DNA of 64,000 nt from Nocardioides daeguensis. GTDB lineage: Bacteria; Actinomycetota; Actinomycetes; Propionibacteriales; Nocardioidaceae. Below, piece by piece: positions 24,601-33,450 of the stretch. The position numbers and the translations under genes were made by a program. The notes under the pieces were generated by a model that was not told the origin of the DNA, ran no database searches, and was given only the letters and a program-made list of their open reading frames with translations. Numbering within the stretch: the first letter of the stretch is position 1; each line of letters starts with the position of its first letter. Location of the stretch: contig NZ_JAHTKU010000026.1 in assembly GCF_019192965.1 (NCBI RefSeq), forward strand, positions 1 to 64,000, written 5' to 3'.

Positions 24601-25659
24601 GTGGACTCGACACCTGACCTGGCAGCCAGTGGATCCATCGGCCGACCGCTGCGGAAGCTGACCGTCCTCTCGGGCGGCATGGGCGGAGCCCGGTTCCTGC
24701 AGGGCCTGCTCCACGGCATCGCCGCCGGAACCCTACCGGGTGTGGCCCCGGACGCCCACGTCACGGTGGTCGCCAACAACGCCGACGACTGGTGGATCCA
24801 CGGCCTCAAGGTCTGCCCGGACCTCGACACCGTGATGTACACCCTCGGCGACGGCATCGACCTCGAACGCGGCTGGGGCCGGCGGGCGGAGACGTGGAGC
24901 GCCAAGGAGGAGCTGGCGGCGTACGGCGTCGAGCCGACCTGGTTCGGGCTCGGCGACCGCGACATCGCCACCCACCTGGTGCGCACCCAGATGCTCGACG
25001 CCGGGTACCCGCTCTCCCAGGTCACCGCAGCGCTGTGCCAGCGCTGGCTCGCGCCGAGGTACGGCGACACCCTGACCCTGCTGCCGATGACCGACGACCG
25101 CGTCGAGACGCACGTCGCCGTCGCCGCCCCGGAGAGCGTCAGCGGGAAGCGGGTCGTCCACTTCCAGGAGTACTGGGTCCGGCTGCGGGCGGAGGTCCCC
25201 GCCGAGCAGGTCGTGTTCGTCGGCCTCGACCAGGCCACCCCCGCGCCCGGCGTGATCGACGCCATCACCGGAGCCGACCTCGTCGTGCTGCCGCCGTCGA
25301 ACCCGGTCGTGTCCGTCGGCACCATCCTCGGCGTCCCGGGCCTGCGAGACGCCGTACGGGCGACGGAGGCGAAGGTGGTCGGCCTGTCCCCCATCGTCGG
25401 CGACACCCACGTGCGCGGCATGGCCGAGCAGATGCTGACCTCGATCGGCGTCGAGGTGAGTGCCGCGGGCGTCGGCCTCAACTACGGCGCCCGCTCGGCG
25501 GGCGGGGTGCTCGACGGCTGGCTGGTCGACGAGCGCGACGCCGGCCAGGTCGGCCGGCTCGAGGCGGCGGGCATCCGCGCGGCCGCCGTACCGCTGATGA
25601 TGACCGACCACGACGCGACCGCCGCGATGGCCGCGGCCGCGATCGACCTGGTGCGCTGA
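24601..25659 (+). CDS. fbiA: 2-phospho-L-lactate transferase / F420 biosynthesis FbiA
   Basis: A 352-residue enzyme of coenzyme F420 synthesis (CofD/FbiA family), which joins the phospho-lactyl or enolpyruvyl group to the deazaflavin Fo. Typical motifs are LSGGMGGARFLQGL near the start, NNADDWWIHGLKVCPDLDTV, broken as NNADDWWIHG and CPDLDTVMYTL, then LPPSNPVVSVGTILGVPG and GLSPIVG. I use GTG 24601; TTG 24592 in the same frame is possible. It diverges from whiB. Its stop overlaps the fbiB start by one base. Confidence 0.95.
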   Translation: MDSTPDLAASGSIGRPLRKLTVLSGGMGGARFLQGLLHGIAAGTLPGVAPDAHVTVVANNADDWWIHGLKVCPDLDTVMYTLGDGIDLERGWGRRAETWSAKEELAAYGVEPTWFGLGDRDIATHLVRTQMLDAGYPLSQVTAALCQRWLAPRYGDTLTLLPMTDDRVETHVAVAAPESVSGKRVVHFQEYWVRLRAEVPAEQVVFVGLDQATPAPGVIDAITGADLVVLPPSNPVVSVGTILGVPGLRDAVRATEAKVVGLSPIVGDTHVRGMAEQMLTSIGVEVSAAGVGLNYGARSAGGVLDGWLVDERDAGQVGRLEAAGIRAAAVPLMMTDHDATAAMAAAAIDLVR

Positions 25660-26615
25660 TGACGCTGAGCGTGACCGCCCCCGACGGCGTGCCGGAGATC
25701 CGGCCCGGCGACGACCTCGCCACCGCACTGCTCGCCGCCCTCGGCCCCGACGACCTCGTCGACGGCGACGTCCTCGTCGTCACCAGCAAGGTGGTGAGCA
25801 AGGCCGAGGGCCGCGTCGAGTCCGGCGACCGCGACGCGTGGATCGACGCCGAGACCGAGCGCATCGTCGCGCTCCGCGGACCGACCCGGATCGTCCGCAA
25901 CCGCCTCGGCCTCACCATGGCCGCGGCCGGCGTCGACGCGTCCAACGTCGTCGCCGGATCCGTGGTCCTGCTGCCGCTCGACCCCGACGCCTCCGCGCGT
26001 CGCCTGCGGGCCGCGGTGGCCGAGCGACGCGGCGTCAACGTCGGCGTCGTCGTCACCGACACCGCCGGCCGCCCCTGGCGCGAGGGTCAGACCGACATCG
26101 CGATCGGCGCCGCAGGCGTGGCCGTCCTCGAGTCCTTCGCCGGGCGCGTCGACGCCCACGGCAACGAGCTCGCCGTCACCGCTCCCGCCGTCGCCGACGA
26201 GATCGCCTCCGCCGTCGAGCTCGCGCAGGGCAAGCTCGGCGCCCGCCCGTGCGCGGTCCTGCGCGGGCGCGGCGACCTGGTGCTCGCTCCCGGCGACGAC
26301 GGTCCCGGCGCCCGCGCCCTGATCCGGGCCGAGGGCGCCGACCTCTTCGGGTACGGCGCCCGGGAGGCCGTCGTCCAGGCCGTCGCCGGCCACCCGACCG
26401 CGCGCGCGCCGTTCGGCAGCCCCGTGGCGGCCGAGGAGCTCGTCGCCGCGCTCGCGCGCGCGGGGATCACGGCCCGCGCGAGCGCCCCGGCCGCCGTGAC
26501 CGCGCAGCGGGAGCGGCGCGCCGCAGCCGACATCGTCGCCTTCGCCCACGGCTGGGAGAGCACGGACACCGGCGATCTCGGCACCGACCTGCAGTTTCGA
26601 CCGGTGACTCCGTAG
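25659..26615 (+). CDS. fbiB: F420-0:gamma-glutamyl ligase, single-domain FbiB (CofE)
   Basis: A 318-residue GTP-dependent ligase that adds glutamates to F420-0. The CofE domain fills residues 1 to about 245: VLVVTSKVVSKAEGR, RNRLGLTMAAAGVDASN, VVVTDTAGRPWREGQTDIAIG, each a conserved active-site region (kept short here: VVSKAEGR, AAGVDASN, TDTAGRPWREGQ). In mycobacteria FbiB has an extra C-terminal nitroreductase-like domain that completes F420 by reduction; here only a 70-residue tail follows, with no such domain. ATG 25659 shares a base with the fbiA stop. F420 reduction must then be done by another protein. Confidence 0.93.
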   Translation: MTLSVTAPDGVPEIRPGDDLATALLAALGPDDLVDGDVLVVTSKVVSKAEGRVESGDRDAWIDAETERIVALRGPTRIVRNRLGLTMAAAGVDASNVVAGSVVLLPLDPDASARRLRAAVAERRGVNVGVVVTDTAGRPWREGQTDIAIGAAGVAVLESFAGRVDAHGNELAVTAPAVADEIASAVELAQGKLGARPCAVLRGRGDLVLAPGDDGPGARALIRAEGADLFGYGAREAVVQAVAGHPTARAPFGSPVAAEELVAALARAGITARASAPAAVTAQRERRAAADIVAFAHGWESTDTGDLGTDLQFRPVTP

Positions 26616-26685
26616 ACTCACCGCGTTCGCCGCACGGGGGTGCTCCCGCGCACGCCCCACACGACCAAGACGAGGTAGCCCGCAC

Positions 26686-27447
26686 GTGGTCAAGTCCAGC
26701 AAGTCCGAGAAGTCGGACCGCCGCCAGGTCATCGACGACATCCGGCGCAAGCAGAAGCGTGCCGACCAGCGCCAGGGCATGGCCATCGTCGGCGTCTGCG
26801 TCGTGGTCGCGCTGATCATCGTCGGAGCCGCGCTCTACCCGAAGGTCCGCGAGACGGTCAACGACCAGAAGTGGAAGGGCAAGAGCGTCGCCGAGATCGG
26901 CGCCAAGGCCAGCGTCTGCGGCGACATCACCGAGAAGGAGGCCACGGGCAACCAGGAGCACGTGCCCGAGGGCCAGCAGGTCACCTACACCGAGTCACCG
27001 GTCGCGTACGGCGCGCACTGGAACGTCGGAGGCGTCGCCCCGGCTCCGATCGGCGACCGGTTCTACACCGAGGACTCGCGCCCCGAGCTCGAGCAGCTCG
27101 TCCACAACCTCGAGCACGGCTACACGATCCTGTGGTACGACACGACCGCCGGCGACGACTCGGCCGAGGTCTCGGCCATGCGCGCGATCGCCAAGGTGAT
27201 GGACGCCAACGACACCAACCAGCGGCTGAAGTTCAAGGTCGCCCCGTGGACGAAGGCGGACGAGAAGGAGGTCGGCAAGTCCTTCCCGAAGGGCCAGCAC
27301 ATCGCCTTCACGCACTGGCGCGTCGACCGCGACACCCAGAAGCAGTACGGCTCGTGGCAGTACTGCTCCGAGGTGAGCGGCGCCGCGCTGGAGAAGTTCA
27401 TGGCCAAGTACCCGTTCACCGACGCCCCGGAGCCCTACGCGTACTGA
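26686..27447 (+). CDS. DUF3105 family membrane-anchored protein
   Basis: A 253-residue protein with a charged N-terminus (KSSKSEKSDRRQ), one membrane helix (about 31-52) and an outside DUF3105 domain. Conserved blocks include YTESPVAYGAHW, the histidine-rich HNLEHGYTILWYD, and HIAFTHWRV. The role is unknown. The GTG start at 26686 follows a pyrimidine-poor leader of 70 bp after fbiB. A non-coding tandem duplication begins directly at the stop codon. Confidence 0.88.
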   Translation: MVKSSKSEKSDRRQVIDDIRRKQKRADQRQGMAIVGVCVVVALIIVGAALYPKVRETVNDQKWKGKSVAEIGAKASVCGDITEKEATGNQEHVPEGQQVTYTESPVAYGAHWNVGGVAPAPIGDRFYTEDSRPELEQLVHNLEHGYTILWYDTTAGDDSAEVSAMRAIAKVMDANDTNQRLKFKVAPWTKADEKEVGKSFPKGQHIAFTHWRVDRDTQKQYGSWQYCSEVSGAALEKFMAKYPFTDAPEPYAY

Positions 27448-27849
27448 GTAGACGGCGCGAGCGCGTCGTCGCTTCGCTCCGCCACGCTGCCGCGCACGCG
27501 GTCGGGTTGCCAGAGGCACCGCCCACGTGGCGGCAAGACAGCCGGCTCGCGGGAAGACTCGGCTCCTCCGCTCCGGTCGCTCGTCCCTCGCTCTCTACGC
27601 TCCGTCGCCCACACTTCCCGCCGATGACCGGCCGCGATCCCCATGGCGTAGACGGCGCGAGCGCGTCGTCGCTTCGCTCCGCCACGCTGCCGCGCACGCG
27701 GTCGGGTTGCCCAGGGACACCGCCCACGTGGCGGCAAGACAGCCGGCTCGCGGGAAGACTCGGCTCCTCCGCTCCGGTCGCTCGTCCCTCGCTCTCTCCG
27801 CTCCGTCGCCCACACTTCCCGCCGACGACCGGCCGCGATGCCCATGGCG
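27448..27849. repeat. tandem duplication of a 200-bp non-coding unit
   Basis: The block starting GTAGACGGCGCGAGCGCG at 27448 recurs at 27648, exactly 200 bp later, with only a few differences (for example ttgccagaggcacc against ttgcccagggacacc). A third, 14-bp start of the unit (GGCGCGAGCGCGTC) overlaps the manC stop at about 27846-27859. The unit is GC-rich with short palindromes such as CGAGCGAAGCGA-type steps and has no coding signature. It fills the whole gap between the DUF3105 gene and manC. Confidence 0.85.
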
Positions 27850-27857
27850 CGAGCGCG

Positions 27858-28937
27858 TCACACCAGGTCGGTGCGGCCCTTCTGCTTGAGCGCGGCGACG
27901 ACGTTCTTGACCTCCTGCGCGCGGGCCCGGGTGGTGACGAGGAGCGCGTCGGGGGTGTCGACGACGACGATGTCGTCGAGGCCGATGACGGCGACCGTGC
28001 GGCCGGAGCCGGGGACGACGATGCCGCTGGCGTCGATCAGCTGGGTGAGGGCCGGGTCGCCGAGGACGCTGCAGGTGTCCGCGCCGCCCAGGAGGGTGGC
28101 GAGGGAGTCGAAGTCGCCGACGTCGTCCCAGCCGAAGCCGCCCGGGATGGTGGCGACCTTGCCGGCGGCCGCAGCCGGCTCGGCGACGGCGTGGTCGATC
28201 GCGATCTTCGGGAGGCTCTCCCAGAGCTCGCCGAGGCGGTCGGGCTCGGCGGCGATGGTGCGCAGGGTGGCGGCGAAGTCGGGGTCCTGCTCGGCGAGGA
28301 GGTCCAGCAGCACCGAGGGCCGCACGACGAACATGCCGGCGTTCCAGCGGTACTGGCCGGTCGCGAGGTACTCCTCGGCCACCGCGACCGAGGGCTTCTC
28401 CACGAACTCGACGACCCGGCGGGCAGCCGGGTGACCGGGGAGCTCCTCGCCCTCGCGGATGTAGCCGAACGCCGACGACGCGAAGGTCGGCTCGATGCCG
28501 ATGGTGACCAGCCAGCCGTCGCGGGCTGCGGCGACCGCGGCGGCGACGGAGGCGGCGAACCGCTCCGGCTCGGCGATCACGTGGTCGGCGGCGAAGGAGC
28601 CCATCACCTCGGCGCCCCGGCGCTCGAGGAGCGCGGCGGCGAGGCCGATGGCGGCCATCGAGTCGCGAGCGCTGGGCTCGGCGACGACGGCGTCCTCGGG
28701 CAGCATCGCGAGCTGGTCGCGGACTGCCGCCCGATGGGCCTCCCCCGTGACGACGAGGACCCGCTCCCCCGCCAGCGGGGCGAGCCGGTCGTGGGTCTGC
28801 TCGAGCAGCGACCGACCGGACCCGGTGAGGTCGTGGAGGAACTTCGGCGCACGCGAGCGCGACAGCGGCCACAGCCGCGTGCCGGCGCCGCCGGCGGGGA
28901 CCACGGCCCAGAAGCCGGGGATCTCGTCGAGGACCAT
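27858..28937 (-). CDS. manC: mannose-1-phosphate guanylyltransferase
   Basis: A 359-residue nucleotidyltransferase making GDP-mannose from GTP and mannose-1-phosphate. The signature PAGGAGTRLWPLSR lies near residues 13-26, with PKFLHDL, the metal-binding FAADHVI, the substrate loop FVEKPS and WNAGMFVVRP, and FGWDDVGDF toward the C-terminus. The start ATG 28937 follows TAGGGT (28944-28949) by 6 nt and is probably leaderless. It complements the manB gene in the window. It is divergent from the TIGR03089 gene; the two starts are 50 bp apart. Confidence 0.95.
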   Translation of the reverse strand: MVLDEIPGFWAVVPAGGAGTRLWPLSRSRAPKFLHDLTGSGRSLLEQTHDRLAPLAGERVLVVTGEAHRAAVRDQLAMLPEDAVVAEPSARDSMAAIGLAAALLERRGAEVMGSFAADHVIAEPERFAASVAAAVAAARDGWLVTIGIEPTFASSAFGYIREGEELPGHPAARRVVEFVEKPSVAVAEEYLATGQYRWNAGMFVVRPSVLLDLLAEQDPDFAATLRTIAAEPDRLGELWESLPKIAIDHAVAEPAAAAGKVATIPGGFGWDDVGDFDSLATLLGGADTCSVLGDPALTQLIDASGIVVPGSGRTVAVIGLDDIVVVDTPDALLVTTRARAQEVKNVVAALKQKGRTDLV

Positions 28938-28987
28938 GGCCGCACCCTATGACCCACCGCGACACCACCGAACCCTAGGCTCGGCCC

Positions 28988-29725
28988 GTGACGACGTTGA
29001 CCACGTTTCCCGCCGTCCTGGCCGCCCGCCTGCGCAACGACCCGGGCCAGCCGCTGGTGACCTTCTACGACCAGGCGAGCGGCGAACGGGTCGAGCTGTC
29101 CGTGACCACGTGGGCGAACTGGGTGGCGAAGGCGAGCTCGCTGCTCGTCGACGAGCTCGGCCTGGAACGTGGCGACCGGGTCGCGATCGACCTGCCGCCG
29201 CATTGGCTCGGGACCGTCTTCCTCGGCGCCGCCTGGAACTGCGGCCTGGTCGTCACGACGAGCACGGACACCGCCACCACGGATCTCGCTGCCGTCGTGT
29301 GCGGACCCGACAGCCTGGCCGACTGGGCCGACCGGAGCGGCGAGCTGGCCGTGCTGGCCTGCGCGCTGCTGCCGCTGGGCGTTCGGTTCCCGGAGCCGGT
29401 CCCGGCCGGTGTGGTCGACGTCGGCGTCGACATCTGGTCCCAGCCCGACGCGTTCTCGGCCTGGGACCCGCCGCAGGCCGACGACCCCGCCGTGGAGACC
29501 GGCGGGCGGCAGCTGAGCCAGGCCCAGCTGTGGAGCGAGGCGGCCGGCACCGGTCTGGTCGGCGACGGCCGCCTGCTCGCGGTCGCCGACCCCGTCACGG
29601 AGCCGGCGATCCTCTGCGAACCGCTCCTCGCGGGCGGTTCACTCATCCTGGTCGTCCGGGCCGAACCGGAGCGGCTCGAGGCGACCTACGTCGCCGAGCA
29701 CGCCACGGCCCGCTTCCCCGCCTGA
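28988..29725 (+). CDS. TIGR03089 family protein
   Basis: A 245-residue actinobacterial protein that resembles the N-terminal part of AMP-binding (acyl-CoA ligase-like) enzymes: TTWANWVAKASSLLVDELGLERGDRVAIDLP, shortened here to TTWANWVAKAS and GLERGDRVAIDLP, then WLGTVFLGAAWNCG. The ATP-binding loop and the C-terminal half are absent, so adenylation is unlikely. Function is unknown. GTG 28988 follows TAGGCT (28976-28981) by 6 nt, the clearest leaderless start in this region. Confidence 0.88.
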   Translation: MTTLTTFPAVLAARLRNDPGQPLVTFYDQASGERVELSVTTWANWVAKASSLLVDELGLERGDRVAIDLPPHWLGTVFLGAAWNCGLVVTTSTDTATTDLAAVVCGPDSLADWADRSGELAVLACALLPLGVRFPEPVPAGVVDVGVDIWSQPDAFSAWDPPQADDPAVETGGRQLSQAQLWSEAAGTGLVGDGRLLAVADPVTEPAILCEPLLAGGSLILVVRAEPERLEATYVAEHATARFPA

Positions 29726-29752
29726 ACGACCAGGACGGATCGGTTCGCGGGG

Positions 29753-31852
29753 CTAGCCCGCGAGGTCGTACTTCTTGCGCTTCTTGAGCAGGATCGGCGA
29801 GCCGAGCTTCTTGGCCTTGACCTTCTCCAGCGCGTAGACCGCTCCGGTGGCCTTGTCGCGCACCACCACGACCTTGCCGCCGCTGGCCATCGGCCCGAGA
29901 CCGATCACCCAGTCGTAGCCGGGAACGCCCGACTTCATGGCCTTCGCAGCGGCCCACCCGCCCGGCAGGATGCTGGTGTACAGCGACAGCGTCGTACCGT
30001 CACTGACGAGCGCGTCGGGCGCCCCGTCCTTGTTCCAGCGCCCCACCGGGACGAGTCGCTTGCCCGTGACCTGCCCCGCGGCGGGCACGGCTGCCTGGAA
30101 CCCGTTGACGCCGTTGCCCGGGTAGACCTGCATCTGCCCTCCCTTCGGCTGGCCCATCAGGTCCGGCAGCTTGTCGCCGGTCATGTCCCCGACAGCGGCG
30201 AGCAGCTTCACCCCCCCGAAGCTCCCCGGCAGCACCTGGGCAGGCTGGAACATGCCACCGCCGGCTCCGCGGAACAGCACGGGCGCCTTGTCGCTCTTGC
30301 GGATCACGATCAGGTCGTTGAGCCCGTCGCCGTCCCAGTCGCCGACGCGGAGGACCTGCTTGGCCCAGGGCGCGGAGACGTTGGTCTTGACGGTCGCCGC
30401 GATCGCCCACCGCCCGCCGACCCGGTCGAGGTCGTGGAGGACCAGGCGGCCCGTCGAGGCCTTGCGCACGACGATGTCCGGGTTGGCCGAGCCGATGTAG
30501 TTGCCGTTGAGCTGGCCCAGGAGTGCGCCCTGCTGGATCTGGGCGGCGAGCGACCGGATGGCCGGGATCTGTGCGTACAGGTACTTGCCCGGGCAGGCCG
30601 TCTTGCCGGCGTCGCGGTGTCCGTTGATCGCGGCGAACCTGCTCTTGCCGACCTGCTGGCTCATCGACGCGGCGTCGACGCCGGACAGGGAGAGCTTCCA
30701 GGCGAACAGGGCGCCGTACGCGTTGAGCATCTCCTGCGTCGGCTGCGCGGTCTCGTAGTTGCCGATCGCGGACATCGCGAAGGAGTAGTCGTTGTAGCCG
30801 AGCGTGTGGGCACCGACGACGGGCTTGTCCACGCCACCGGCGCGTCCCTCCCAGATCCGGCCGAACCGGTCGACGAGGAAGTTGTAGCCGATGTCGCTCC
30901 AGCCCCGGGTCTTGACGTGGTACTTCCAGATGCCGCGCAGGATCGCCGGCACGTCCTCGGGTCGGTAGTCGTTGGCGTTCACGGTGTGGTGCACGAAGCC
31001 GGCGCTGATGGTGCCGTACTTGGGCTTGTAGCTCGCGTCCTCCGGTGCGCCCCACTGCGCCCGCGAGTAGATCTGAGGCTGCGGTGCACCGGTCGTGGCC
31101 GCCTGCAACGCGATCGCGCCGTCGGCGCCCGGCCGCGCGCTCGTCTCGCCCGAGGTGGTGGCGGCAGCAGCGCCCGACGAGAGCGCGGGGCCCTCCTTCG
31201 CCGTGGCGGCCGGCGTACCGGGGTCGATGACGGCGACCTGGATGTCGGCCGGCGCGACGTCGGCCGTCTCGACCTTGACCTGGACCTGGTCGACGTCGCC
31301 GACCAGGACGGCCTCGGTACCGGGGCGCGAGCGCTGGGCCTCGGCGCTGTCGGGGTCCGGGCCGTGCTCGTCGTGGTACTCCGCCGTCGTCCAGCCGCTC
31401 CACGCATCGCCCGTGCGGGTGCGGACGTTGACGGTGATCCCGTCCTCGGGGACGTCGGTGCCGTGCGCCCACGTCACCCCGACGGTGCCGTAGCCCTCGA
31501 CGGGCAGCGCGTCGCTGGTGACCTTGTCGCCGCCGTCGGCCAGCTCCTTGACGCTGCCGTGCAGCGTGACCCGGCCGCTGACGGCAGCCGGCGACGGCGT
31601 CAGCGAGTACGACCTGACGGTGGGGTCGACGGTGGCTGTCGGCACCGTCAGCGGCGTGGTCGCGGCCTGCAGGCTGACGGTGCTCGGCGCGGACGTGGCG
31701 CCCGGCTCGGCCGGGCGGACCTCCATGGTCACCGTACGCGCGGCCGGGGTGAGGACGGCGACGACGACGGCGAGCGCCAGCGACTGCTGGCACAGGGTCA
31801 CGAACCGGCTGCGCCGGGTGTGCTCGGGGATCTCCGTGGGGTACGGCGACAT
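29753..31852 (-). CDS. secreted PGRP-type N-acetylmuramoyl-L-alanine amidase with VCBS-like repeats
   Basis: A 699-residue exported peptidoglycan hydrolase. A signal-like helix (about 20-37) follows a basic start. A linker rich in Ala, Thr and Ser and an all-beta region lead to the peptidoglycan-recognition domain (about 265-430): SRAQWGA, the zinc ligands FVHHTVN and NGHRDAGKTACPG, and YNFLVDRFGRIWEGR, shortened as DRFGRIWEGR. The last 250 residues hold FG-GAP/VCBS-like blocks such as RVGDWDGDGLNDLIVIRK, broken as GDWDGDGLNDL, and VGDMTGDKLPDL. The ATG 31852 has GGAG upstream. It probably trims peptidoglycan during growth. Confidence 0.93.
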   Translation of the reverse strand: MSPYPTEIPEHTRRSRFVTLCQQSLALAVVVAVLTPAARTVTMEVRPAEPGATSAPSTVSLQAATTPLTVPTATVDPTVRSYSLTPSPAAVSGRVTLHGSVKELADGGDKVTSDALPVEGYGTVGVTWAHGTDVPEDGITVNVRTRTGDAWSGWTTAEYHDEHGPDPDSAEAQRSRPGTEAVLVGDVDQVQVKVETADVAPADIQVAVIDPGTPAATAKEGPALSSGAAAATTSGETSARPGADGAIALQAATTGAPQPQIYSRAQWGAPEDASYKPKYGTISAGFVHHTVNANDYRPEDVPAILRGIWKYHVKTRGWSDIGYNFLVDRFGRIWEGRAGGVDKPVVGAHTLGYNDYSFAMSAIGNYETAQPTQEMLNAYGALFAWKLSLSGVDAASMSQQVGKSRFAAINGHRDAGKTACPGKYLYAQIPAIRSLAAQIQQGALLGQLNGNYIGSANPDIVVRKASTGRLVLHDLDRVGGRWAIAATVKTNVSAPWAKQVLRVGDWDGDGLNDLIVIRKSDKAPVLFRGAGGGMFQPAQVLPGSFGGVKLLAAVGDMTGDKLPDLMGQPKGGQMQVYPGNGVNGFQAAVPAAGQVTGKRLVPVGRWNKDGAPDALVSDGTTLSLYTSILPGGWAAAKAMKSGVPGYDWVIGLGPMASGGKVVVVRDKATGAVYALEKVKAKKLGSPILLKKRKKYDLAG

Positions 31853-31904
31853 AGCTCTAGCTCCAGACGTGTGTGCGGGGAAGGTGTCACACGAGTAGCA
31901 ACTT

Positions 31905-31922
31905 TCACATGCGTCACATGCG
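31905..31922 (-). promoter_or_regulatory. 9-bp tandem repeat in the amidase upstream region
   Basis: TCACATGCG occurs twice in a row (31905-31922); on the coding strand this is CGCATGTGA twice, with a further GTGTCACAC palindrome at 31885-31893. The region 31853-32066 is AT-richer than the surroundings and holds only regulatory-looking sequence. TGTGA half-sites could bind a CRP-like regulator, but the spacing is not classical. Confidence 0.35.
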
Positions 31923-32066
31923 CCTGGGAAGAGATCGTGAGTAACTACAATCGTGTAATTTCCACTCGACACGCCGAGCGCATGCAAATTTGTGCATCGG
32001 CCCGCAGGTGGGCTACCTGAGCCCGTTCCGGGCCCCTCCGGCGCGGCGTTGTGCGAGGCTGCGCGC

Positions 32067-32669
32067 ATGCCCGCCCCTGCCGCGCGCCGTTGCCCCTGGT
32101 GGGTCCCCGGCCTCGTCCTTGCCGCGACCGTCGCCCAGCTCGCGGTCGCCGCGTTCGTGCCCGGGATCGACCGGTTCGACGGCAAGGCGTTCGGGGCGCG
32201 CCTGGTCGCCTACCCCCTGCTGATGCTGCTCGTGCCGGCGCTGTGGTGGCTGCGCACGCGGCACACCGCCCCTGCGGGGCCGGTGCCGTGGGGCGCCTTC
32301 GCGCTCGTGATGGTGCCGTTCCTGATCGACGTGACCGGGAACAGCCTCGACCTCTACGACGCCGTGGCGTGGTGGGACGACCTCAACCACTTCGCCAACT
32401 GGGCGCTGCTGTGCGGGGGGCTCGGGCTGCTGCTGGCGCGGCGACTGTCCCCCACCTGGGTGCTGGTCGTCGCCGTCACCGGCCTGGGCGCGGTGCTCGC
32501 CATCGGCTGGGAGGTCGGCGAATGGCTGACCTTCATCCGCAACGGCACCGAGCTCGGCACGGCGTACGAGGACACGCTCGGTGACGAGGTCCTCGGCACC
32601 CTCGGCGCGCTCAGCGCCGCCGTCGTGCTCGCGCTCACCGCCCGGCGACGGCCCTCGCCCACGGCCTGA
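32067..32669 (+). CDS. small multi-pass membrane protein (DUF2238-like)
   Basis: A 200-residue protein with about six hydrophobic helices. Conserved-looking polar residues lie inside the membrane region: WWDDLNHFANWALL and GWEVGEWLTFIRNGTELGTAYEDTLGDEVLG, shortened here to WEVGEWLTF and AYEDTLGD. This WDDLxH...EDTxxD pattern is that of DUF2238/YjdF-type membrane proteins of unknown function. ATG 32067 follows GAGGCT by 6 nt. It converges with the exporter gene cluster. Confidence 0.7.
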   Translation: MPAPAARRCPWWVPGLVLAATVAQLAVAAFVPGIDRFDGKAFGARLVAYPLLMLLVPALWWLRTRHTAPAGPVPWGAFALVMVPFLIDVTGNSLDLYDAVAWWDDLNHFANWALLCGGLGLLLARRLSPTWVLVVAVTGLGAVLAIGWEVGEWLTFIRNGTELGTAYEDTLGDEVLGTLGALSAAVVLALTARRRPSPTA

Positions 32670-32681
32670 GCCGCGGCACGC

Positions 32682-33449
32682 TCAGATGTCGTTGGCGAGC
32701 GACTCGTCGTCGATGTCGTCTTCCTCGTCGTAGCGCAGGTAGTGGACGGCCTCGACCGGGTCGCCGTCGAAGCCGAGGCGCCCCTTCTCCAGGACCAGGA
32801 CGCGATCGCACATCTTGACGACCGACTCCGGCGAGTGGCTGACGTAGAACAGCGTGCGATCGCCGCTGTTGCGGATCTCGCGCATCTTCCTCATGCACTT
32901 GACCCGGAACGGCTTGTCGCCGACGGCGAGGACCTCGTCGGCCAGGAAGATGTCGGAGTCCACGTGGATCGCGATGGCGAAGCCGAGGCGGGCCTTCTGC
33001 CCCGACGAGTAGTGGCCGACCGGGCCGTCCAGGGTGGAGCCGAGGTCGGCGAACTCGACGATGTCGTCGAACTTGCGGCGGATCTCCGGCTCGGTCATGC
33101 CGAGGATCGCAGCATTGAGGAACAGGTTCTCGCGACCCGTGAGCTGGTTGTGGAAGCCGGCACCCGTGGCGATCAGGCCCGCGATCCGTCCCCGGGTGAG
33201 GATCGAACCCTCGTCGGGCCGCATCACGCCGTTGATCATCTTGAGCAGCGTGCTCTTGCCGGAGCCGTTGAGGCCCATCAGGCCGACCGACTCGCCACGC
33301 TCGACGGTGAACGAGACGTCGTCGACGGCCCGGAAGGTCTCGGCGGTCTGGCGCCCCTTGACCTTGGCGACCGCCACCTCCTTGAACGTGCGGTGGTAGC
33401 GCAGGGTGAAGTACTTGGTGGCGTTCTCCACCACGATCGAGGCGGCCAT
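32682..33449 (-). CDS. ABC transporter ATP-binding protein for surface polysaccharide export (Wzt-type)
   Basis: A 255-residue ATPase of the polysaccharide exporter group. Walker A GLNGSGKST (59-67), the signature YSSGQKARLGF and Walker B DIFLADEVLAVGD are intact. The protein has no C-terminal carbohydrate-binding domain, like the mycobacterial galactan exporter ATPase (Rv3781 type). It follows the permease by 1 bp, with glycosyltransferase genes upstream, so it should energise export of a lipid-linked polysaccharide. Confidence 0.93.
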   Translation of the reverse strand: MAASIVVENATKYFTLRYHRTFKEVAVAKVKGRQTAETFRAVDDVSFTVERGESVGLMGLNGSGKSTLLKMINGVMRPDEGSILTRGRIAGLIATGAGFHNQLTGRENLFLNAAILGMTEPEIRRKFDDIVEFADLGSTLDGPVGHYSSGQKARLGFAIAIHVDSDIFLADEVLAVGDKPFRVKCMRKMREIRNSGDRTLFYVSHSPESVVKMCDRVLVLEKGRLGFDGDPVEAVHYLRYDEEDDIDDESLANDI

Positions 33450-33450
33450 G

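Noticed and set aside
27448-27849. Open frames in the 200-bp duplicated unit
   Set aside because: They are Arg/Ser/Ala-rich in all frames with no start signal; typical shadows in GC-rich DNA.
29753-31852. Prophage endolysin
   Set aside because: The amidase is secreted, has large additional domains and lies among wall genes; no phage genes are present.
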